64,000 nucleotides of DNA from positions 806,001 to 870,000 of the forward strand of contig JAEUWY010000020.1 in NCBI GenBank assembly GCA_022059125.1. The letters are read 5' to 3'. This DNA is from Corynespora cassiicola. Taxonomy: Eukaryota; Ascomycota; Dothideomycetes; Pleosporales; Corynesporascaceae. Shown here one piece after another: positions 56,490-64,000 of the stretch. The position numbers were made by a program, and so were the translations under genes. Position 1 is the first letter of the stretch. The number at the start of each line of letters is the position of its first letter. The notes beneath the pieces are model-generated. The model ran no database searches. It saw only the letters and a program-made list of their open reading frames with translations, and was not told where the DNA came from.

Positions 56490-58977
56490 ATGGCCGCTTC
56501 TGCGCAGACCACCGGCGCAGACGCGCAAGCCGAGGCCCTGCGGAGAAGAAACGTTGCTGGACAGTCCACAGCGCCAGCCGTCGCACAAGCTCCAGCGAAG
56601 GAGAAGTCCAAGGATAAGGTATGCGGATATGAGATGCCCCCCGGGCCACACCTGAGGCAGCTCGGGCCGCGACAGCCAGCTAACTGTGCTCTGCAGCCCT
56701 TCAGCATCATCTCCTTCCTCGACGAATACGAGTTTATATGGGCCCCGCTCATATTCACGGCCCTCGCCTTCTTCACGCGCATGTGGAAGATTGGCCTTTC
56801 TCCTATTGTGACCTGGGATGAAGCCCAGTACGGCCCACCTTCACATGCGGCGGATCGCATCGCTGACATACTCGTAGTTTTGGCAAATTCGGATCGCATT
56901 ACCTCAAGCGCGAGTTCTACTTCGATGTCCACCCGCCCCTTGGAAAGATGCTGGTCGGCTTGTCCGGATACCTCGCTGGATACAATGGCTCGTTCGAGTT
57001 CAAATCGGGAGAGACCTACCCAGAGGAGCTGAACTACACCTTTATGCGCCTGTTCAACTCAGCTTTTGGTGCTGTCTGCGTCCCGCTGGCCTACTTCACC
57101 TCGAAGGAACTCAACTTCCGAAGGCCCACCGTCTGGCTCATTACCATCATGGTGCTCTTCGAGAACTCGTACACGACCATCAGCCGATTCATTCTGCTGG
57201 ACTCTATGCTCCTTTGCTTCACCTTCACCACGGTTCTCTGCTGGGCCAAGTTCCACCGTCTCCAGAAAGATCCCTTCTCTCCCGAGTGGGGTCTTTGGTT
57301 GATGCTCACCGGTGTGTCCATCGGCTGTGTCTGCAGTGTCAAGTGGGTCGGCTTCTTTTGCACTGCGTTGGTGGGTCTGTACACCATTGAAGACCTCTGG
57401 AACAAGTTTGGAGACTTGAAGATGCCAAAGGTGAGATATTCCTCAGATATTAGACCATGCCAGGCTAACAGATAGTAGGTTGAATTGGCCTCACACCTGG
57501 CTTTCCGTGTCTTTGGTCTCATCGTAATTCCTGTCATGGTCTACATGTTCTCTTTCTACCTCCACTTCCTTGTCCTTGAGAACAGCGGCCCTGGAGATGC
57601 CCAAATGAGCTCTCTATTCCAAGCCAACCTACGCGGAACTGAGGTTGGCAAGGACAGCCCCCTCGAGGTCGCATACGGATCCCGCACCACCTTGAAGAAC
57701 ATGGGCTACGGTGGCGGTCTGCTGCATTCTCATCACCAGACTTACCCCGAAGGTTCTGCGCAGCAGCAGATTACTTGCTACCACCACAAGGATGCAAACA
57801 ACGACTGGTTCTTCTATCCCAACCGCCACGAGCCCGATTATCAGCCTGAGGAGGAGCTCCGCTTCCCCGGAAACGGAGACACCATCCGCCTGATTCACGC
57901 ACAGACTGGCCGCAACCTTCACTCCCACTCGATCGCGGCTCCTGTCACCAAGTCGGACTGGGAAGTCTCTTGCTATGGCAACACTACCGTTGGAGACACG
58001 AAAGATCACTGGGTCATCGAGGTTGTCCGTGATGCCGCCTCCAGGGACTACTCCAAGGTTCGCACGCTTACCACCGCTTTCCGTCTGAAGCACAAGGATC
58101 TCGGCTGCTACCTCCGTGCGGGCAATGTCAACCTCCCTCAGTGGGGTTTCAAGCAAATTGAGACTACTTGCGTCAAGGAGAACAGGCCCCGTGATGTCTA
58201 CACTCACTGGAACGTGGAAAGCCACTGGAACGAGAAGCGTAAGTACCAGCGAAATACTGGTTGAAGATGTACTAACATATCCAGTTCCTCCCGGCGATCC
58301 CGGCTCGTACAAGTCTCCTTTCCTCCAGGACTTTATCCATCTCAATGTTGCCATGATGACGTCTAACAATGCCCTGGTCCCCGATCCTGACAAGCAGGAC
58401 GACCTTGCCTCCAAGTTCTGGCAATGGCCGATCCTTCACGTCGGTTTGCGCATGTGCGGCTGGGATGACAAGAGTGAGTTTTCATTATTACATCAAGAGC
58501 CCAAATTGCTAACATGTTCCAGTTGTCAAGTACTTCCTTCTCGGTAACCCCGCTGTATACTGGGGTAGCACCGCCAGTCTTGGCATCTTTGGTCTCATGG
58601 TCCTCTGGTACACCATTCGTTGGCAGCGTGGTTACAACGATCTCAAACCCGCCGAGATTGACCAAATTCACTACGCCGGCGTGTATCCTGTCATCGGATG
58701 GTTCCTTCATTACCTTCCCTTCGTGGCTATGGGCCGTGTCACCTACGTCCACCACTACTACCCTGCGCTTTATTTTGCCATTCTGACTGCTGGGTTCTGC
58801 CTTGACTGGGCGACACGGAAGCTCAACAAGCAGGTCAATTGGGCCATCTTCGGTGCCCTCTACGTCTTGATCATTGGCCTCTTCTGGCTGTTCAGGGCCA
58901 TTTGCTTCGGCATGGAGGGACCGAGCTCGCAATGGAGGCACTTGAAGTGGTTCAGCACCTGGAGAATCACGGACTAA
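56490..58977 (+). CDS. pmt2: Protein O-mannosyltransferase, PMT2 subfamily
   Basis: CDS join(56490..56618, 56697..56827, 56878..57430, 57479..58238, 58285..58473, 58523..58977), 738 residues. It is an ER membrane enzyme (GT39) that transfers mannose from dolichyl-phosphate-mannose to Ser/Thr of secretory proteins. The catalytic loop reads [20 protein letters not shown] then [16 protein letters not shown] and HPPLGK are signature elements. Three MIR repeats occupy about 335-515, beginning [20 protein letters not shown] and [19 protein letters not shown], a PMT2-type sequence. Multiple helices lie on both sides, ending with [15 protein letters not shown] and [14 protein letters not shown]. Splicing at 56827/56878 creates the His of DEAH from two exons. 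Length is typical. PMT2 commonly works as a heterodimer with PMT1 and is essential in many fungi. Confidence 0.95.
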
Positions 58978-59646
58978 ATGACCAACGAAACGGCCTTTTG
59001 ATTCATTGATCATTGAGGAATGCCTCATGTGGAGGCTATAATGGAGAGGGGAAGCAACTGGCTGGGATCTAATGCGAGACTAGTCTTGTGTTGCTCTAGG
59101 CCTTGATCTGTAACATCAACTTCTTTCATTTGTCCCTTCTAGTAACACTTAGGGAAGCTAGAGTCTCAAGGCGGGGGTTCACGAAGGGTGTTTTGAATGA
59201 CTTTAGCGGGTCGTATTTGAGTGACGAACAAAATCCAACTCGATCATGATTTATCCTGTCTTTTCATGATTCCAGCAGTGTGATGGCCGTTGCAGAGTTT
59301 TGTTCAGGCCTTCAAATATTAGTCACTAATTATGTGGCAATACAATTGGCGATCCAGGTCCGACCATACCCGACATTCGCTCTATGGCCCGCTCCTTCCT
59401 GAGTAGATGCATGGAAGCCATGAGGCACGGACATCCCCTCCGCACATACCTAGGTATTCTGTTACTCTTCACACATCCATCCCGCACGCACCATGCAACA
59501 TCACCATCGCTGAACTCATCCCATCTATTCCTACCCCGCTGCAAGTACTGTGTTAACTGCATTCACCTACCATCGTTACTAAGCACTACCACAACGCCCC
59601 GTCACCTGCTCTTTCCTTCCCTCACTGTCCAACCACACTCGCCACC
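58978..59646. other. Intergenic region
   Basis: No gene is seen in 669 bp; it holds the pmt2 3' end and the promoter of the next gene. Confidence 0.5.
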
Positions 59647-62600
59647 ATGAACGACGAAGACTACGCCACGGAGATGACAGTACTGCTTGAAAAAGGCCTC
59701 TTCGATGACGAAATCAAAAGGAAGCTTGAAACTATGCAGGAGGAAATGAGAGGGTACCTCGATGGGGGTTTTACATACGACCTCGCGTTGGAGAATGTGA
59801 GGGAGTCGAATGCGTTGGATGTTGACTGGGAGGCCAATGGGCATGATTCTGATAATGAGGAGGAAGAGGAGAATATCGAAATGATGGAATGGGAAAAGGA
59901 GAGCGACGATAATGAGGGTTCCGAGATGACCGATGCGGACCTGTCTTTGGGAGAAAAAGAAGAGGTGGTGTGGGAAGGGATGATGTCAAAACCTGTGTCC
60001 ATGGGGGGTCTTTTGCTTCAAAGCCCGGCCGCCCCTCCTAAGCCGAAACTTGCGTCTCTGGCTCTGAGAGATCTTTTTGAGCGGACGCCTCTACCCGACA
60101 TTCTGAAAGGTCCCTCGAATCCGCGTCCATCTAATCCCCGCGGACTCGAGCCTGGATAGACTCCACCAGAAGATGTTGGTGTTTCATCTGAGGGTCAAAG
60201 TATGAGTCTTGCAAAACAGAAGCAGATTGTCGAGGATGAGAGACTGGCTAGGGAACTTCAAAGTGAACTTGACGGCAACTCGAGACGGCACGCTCCATCT
60301 TCTTTCGAATTGACTGGGCTTATCAAAGACGATGAAATGACTCAGGACCTCTTTGAAAAGGCACACACCTTCAGATACTCCTCTTGGTCCTTTCCGTCTT
60401 TTACTGACCGCATCTCTACCAACACCCTTCTTTCTGATCGAGAAATTCGAGTTTTCTTGAATGAAATACAAGGTTTTCAGGTTTCGATGGGTTTACAATC
60501 TGGGTACCCTACACCTGATCTGGTGGGAGCAATTCTGACAGCCAGTATGAAGTGTGTTTTGCATTCCAGAAAAGAGCAAGGCCATGAAGTGCATTTGACA
60601 ATGGCGGCCAACGGCCAGTGTACCATTAATGTGATCGACCCGTCCATCAAGACATTTGTGGACCAGAACTTAAAGATGAGAAAAATTCGGCTTTGGGGAG
60701 GACTGGATTGTACGGGCCCAAATAGGTGCATACTTGAAGGGTGCGACCCCAGTTGCCCGCCAAGAGACAAGAAAGCGATCAAAGAAGAGAGAAAGAGCAA
60801 GCTCTGGGAGGCAAGATGGCATTCCAACATTGTCGATCTTAACGAGCTGGAAAAACAACTGGCAGATATCTCGGCAAAGGATACTGGGAGCAGGCTCCTC
60901 AAATGTCTTGCGAAACTTTCGAGGCAGAAGGAACTCGTGGCCGAGCATCAACGCTTAGTGAAGGAGCTGTCATCTTTGCTCGAGATTAAACCTTCAGTCG
61001 TGAAAGGTGATGTTCAGGGGAAACTGCCAACTATGGATGAGGTGAGGAAAAGGAGCAATGGAATGACAGCCCAGTTCGAAGATATGATGGCAAAGCGGAA
61101 GAGAAAGCCAATCAAAAAGCTGGACGAACGTACCAAACAACAACTCGATCCTATTGAAAGCCATACCATTCCTCCAGTACTGGATGCTCCATCATTCAAA
61201 ACGCCATCAAGCGAGACTGATATTCAAGGAGAGCCTGCGCAAGAAGAGCTTGTACAAGAAGATGCTACGCAAGAAGAGGTTAGAAAGGAACTAGCTATCA
61301 TGGAAGAGATACGGGAAAAGCTCAACCTTCAACAAGGCGAAGAAATCAACAGTCAACATATCAAAGGAATGATAAACCAAATCCGAAAAGACATTGCCCA
61401 AGAAGAGGAAGAATTAGCCAAGATTGAACAAGAACAGAGAGTGCAACGACTTCAAGAAAACAAGAGGAGTGACTACGGAGCTGGTTTCAAGGCAGCTGGT
61501 TGGGGATTAAAAATACCCGAAGATTTTGCCGTTTCTTATATCAAGCACTTGCATCAGCTGAATGATAAGAGCGCCACTGCCGGGGTAGGCTCCATTAGTA
61601 CACGTAGAGCGATCAAGCCTGGACCTCGGCAGCTCACCGATTCTGACCAAAAAGAGAAGGGCCTCATGGACGTTCTCAGTGGCCTGAAAAATCAGGCATT
61701 AGCACCTGTACAAGACAAGGGCAAAGGGCATACTTCTCTCAGGCTGAAAACCGAAACATGGTCCAACCAACCGCCGTTGGTCCTTGAGGATCAATCCAAG
61801 CCCATGTCCGGAGGAAGATATCCAAGATACTTTGACTCACGAGTTTCATGGCAAGTACCAACCCCAGTTCACAAGAACTATACTGTCGAAGATACGATAA
61901 ACCCCACCGACACCAAATCTGAGCGCATAGCCAAAAAGATGAAGTACGTGGAACACATGAAGAGCTTTAGACGATGGGCACGTTGGGAAAGGGGACAATA
62001 CCTAGAGGCTATCAGGCGTGGGATCAATACACCAGAGGGCACGGAAACGGGTATCAGTTCCAGCACTTCTCCTCAAGCTGTGCGGGATGTTGGTAACACG
62101 AAGCCGGCACAATGGCCTATCAGTGAGACGGATTCTAGGAATCAAATACCGTCCAAGGAGCCGGAATTCATACCACAACTTACAGATAATCCAACATCGA
62201 TAAAAGATGCGAGCCCCGTTGAGCCAGACTGTTGTCTACTTCCACCTTTGTCCTCGCACACAGAGACTGTCGCGACGTCGACAGTATCAGACTTGATGGT
62301 GAGGGCCGATACTGAGATGATGCCTCCCCCGCCCGTACCTACAGCGCCGGATGTGGCAATGAGGGCCGACACTAAGATGATGCCTCCTCCACCAATACCA
62401 ACGCCTCCAGCACCGGATCTGATGATGAAGGGTGATGGTGAGAAGATGCCTCCTCCACCGATACCAACATCTACGACGCAGGATGTAACAATGTTGGATG
62501 GGTTTGAGATGATGCCTCCTCCGCCCATACCTACGTCACCGGATGTGACAATAAAGGCCGATGCTAAGATGATGCCTCCACCAACACCAACACCCGCATC

Positions 62601-62778
62601 ACCGGATCTATCGAACAGGGCCGATACTGAAGCAATAACTCCGCCAATATCAGTAGCACCGGATCTGACGATGATGGCTAAAACTGACACAAAGATGCCT
62701 CACGTACCAAACGGAACATATAGGCACTCAGACGCCCATCACCCAAATGGAAATCATGAGCCCGAACTAGAGGCCTGA
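59647..62778 (+). CDS. Large acidic/coiled-coil/proline-rich hypothetical protein
   Basis: One frame runs from ATG 59647 to the stop at 62776..62778, broken only by TAG at 60157..60159. It probably contains an intron covering the TAG: 60110..60169 (60 nt) or 60125..60169 (45 nt), both frame-preserving, ending CACCAG with a CTAAT branch site. The GTCCCT/GTCCAT donors are weak. The spliced protein is about 1,020 residues. Residues 1-170 are strongly acidic (DNEEEEENIEMMEWEKE). A globular-looking part follows (FLNEIQGFQVSMGLQSGY, CTGPNRCILEGCDPSCPPRD). Next come Glu/Lys/Gln coiled coil (EEELAKIEQEQRVQRLQE), GAGFKAAGWGLKIPEDFAVS, RRWARWERGQYLEAIRRG, and a Met/Pro repeat tail. I do not recognise a family. 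Without the intron there would be two products, one of 170 residues and one starting at 60202. Confidence 0.72.
62296..62700 (+). repeat. Imperfect Met/Pro-rich coding repeats
   Basis: Five to six imperfect units of about 20-24 codons in the 3' part of the preceding gene. Each has a KMMPPPPIPT-like block followed by PDVTM-K/R-AD. Nucleotide similarity between units (ATGATGCCTCCTCCACC) indicates tandem expansion. Confidence 0.75.
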
Positions 62779-64000
62779 TGAAGTTTCCTGCACCAAGGAT
62801 CATGCAAGAGTGTGAGTAAGCAGATTGGGGGGGTTGAATGGGTCCAGATGAGTGGTCGATAGGGGTGCAAGGTTCCCGCCGTTGAATTCCGAATTACCGT
62901 AATAACAAGCTATCATTGGTGTTTGTGGCCTCTCAGTAATTGCAATGCACTTTACACGGGCAATCAGATGTCGTTTCCCATTACCCGATCTTGCGCATAG
63001 CAGACCGTTCGCATGTGTAACCCCTGTCCCCCCTCCCGCACATACAGCCATACACCCAGATTCCCGACGGACGCACCACTCAAACTTGCATCTCAGCGCC
63101 GACCCCCTCGTACACACCATCCCAGACCCAAGCACGCAAATCTGACATTACCCGCTCCTTCTAGAAACCACCCAGCCGAGCGATAGAAGGATACCAGATC
63201 CCCGGCTCTCACGGCAGCGTGTAGATTACCAAACCCAGGTACCTCCCTCACGACATGACGACCATCAGCCTCAGCCTTGCACTTTGCACCACCTCACCGA
63301 TTTCCTTTCTTTTCTTCCTTTCTTCAAAATTTTTGTTACGCGCTTTGCCTTTGACATGAAGACGCGCCTTTTTCTTTCTTTCTTTCTTTCCTTCCCCCCC
63401 ACCAAATCCCCTCACCACCCCGAAGGAAAAAAAAAGCCCTCCCTCCCTAGAGTCTAAACCACCTTCCCGAACTAGAACCCTTCCGCCCCGACTCTCTTGG
63501 CATCGCCTTAACCACCCCTGCGCATCCTTGGCGGCGGCGCCAACGCCCCCGGTTCGGCTGGCTGTGGACACGGGGGGAGGGGGGAGGGGGGAGGGGGATT
63601 GGGATAGGGTTGGCGAGTGTGCAAGTATACGATAGACAGGTCGTGGGCCGTGTGGACGGTGGATTTGTGATACGAAGGGCTAGGGATAGGCGCAGGTGGA
63701 GTGGCAATGGTATGGCGATGGGGTGATGGGTGTGGGAAAGCCGTGCTTCGGGTTTGCTCTTGCTCTTGCTCGCGCTCGCGCTCGATGCCATCCAACACGG
63801 CATATTTGACATTTTGCCAAATGCGGTTTGTTTGACTGCAAGCAACACAATGTCCGCCATACACACACACACACACCCTCACCCACCGCGCACGTTATCT
63901 CCTCCCGACCCACCACCCGCCCGCCAAGCCCCCCGCCATACCGCACCCGGAAGCTGCTCAGCAAAGCTTACCCCCCGCTTCACAGAGCTTGCGCAGCTTG
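62779..64000. other. Right-edge region, possible 3' end of a minus-strand gene
   Basis: No complete gene is visible. On the minus strand an open segment at 63508..63833, preceded by a TTGCAG acceptor and containing IWQNVKYAVLDGIERERE, could be the last exon of a gene entering from the right. A donor GTAAGC near 63972 is phase-compatible. The rest of that frame is low-complexity His/Pro/Arg, so support is weak. CTTT and poly-G/C simple repeats are frequent. Confidence 0.3.

Noticed and set aside
57629..59028. 261- and 221-codon minus-strand frames
   Set aside because: Antisense shadows of pmt2 exons.

Overview
The window is nuclear DNA of a filamentous ascomycete (Pezizomycotina, most likely Sordariomycetes). 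The evidence is many 46-110 nt spliceosomal introns with CTAAC/CTGAC-type branch sites, a Cbf1-type bHLH factor, a HAM-2/PRO22-type STRIPAK subunit, an AA9 polysaccharide monooxygenase, PMT2, and a fungal highly reducing polyketide synthase. Exon boundaries below were read by eye from frame continuity and splice signals; no alignment or transcript data were available.

Layout. 1-15 kb, left flank: cbf1 (+), a HAM-2-like STRIPAK scaffold (+), a cytochrome b2-like FMN dehydrogenase (+), a 47-residue CxxCxGxG zinc-ribbon protein (+) and an intron-containing tRNA-Glu (-), separated by long GC-rich spacers. 15-22.7 kb, gene-poor and partly AT-rich: a secreted AA9 LPMO (-), one unrecognised ORF (-), a 158-bp segment bracketed by 15-bp direct repeats, and a nonsense-broken ankyrin gene.

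22.8-44.5 kb, secondary-metabolite cluster: P450-1 (-), a 2,403-residue KS-AT-DH-(decayed MT)-ER-KR-ACP polyketide synthase (-), a divergently transcribed alpha/beta hydrolase of the polyketide-transferase type (+), a TOXE-like basic-region/ankyrin regulator (+), a secreted FAD oxidoreductase of the berberine-bridge type (+), an SDR (-), P450-2 (+) and a heavily decayed P450 pseudogene (-). Inferred logic: the PKS builds a reduced chain without methylation. Because it has no release domain, the stand-alone hydrolase/transferase probably offloads or transfers the chain. The P450s, SDR and flavoenzyme then oxidise it under control of the ankyrin regulator. Candidate cis elements are four 26-bp tandem repeats upstream of P450-1 and inverted repeats in the PKS/hydrolase divergent promoter.

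45-64 kb, right flank: a four-helix membrane protein (+), a FAH-family hydrolase (-), TFIIH subunit ssl1 (-), a Chs7-family chaperone with an 8-nt exon (-), an MFS sugar transporter whose start codon cannot be found in its open exon (+), pmt2 (+), and a large acidic/coiled-coil/proline-rich protein whose frame carries one TAG (+). Architectural oddities include two GC-AG introns (cbf1, P450-1), exons of 24 and 8 nt, a 450-nt intron in ssl1, and a stop-free 48-nt intron in the STRIPAK gene.
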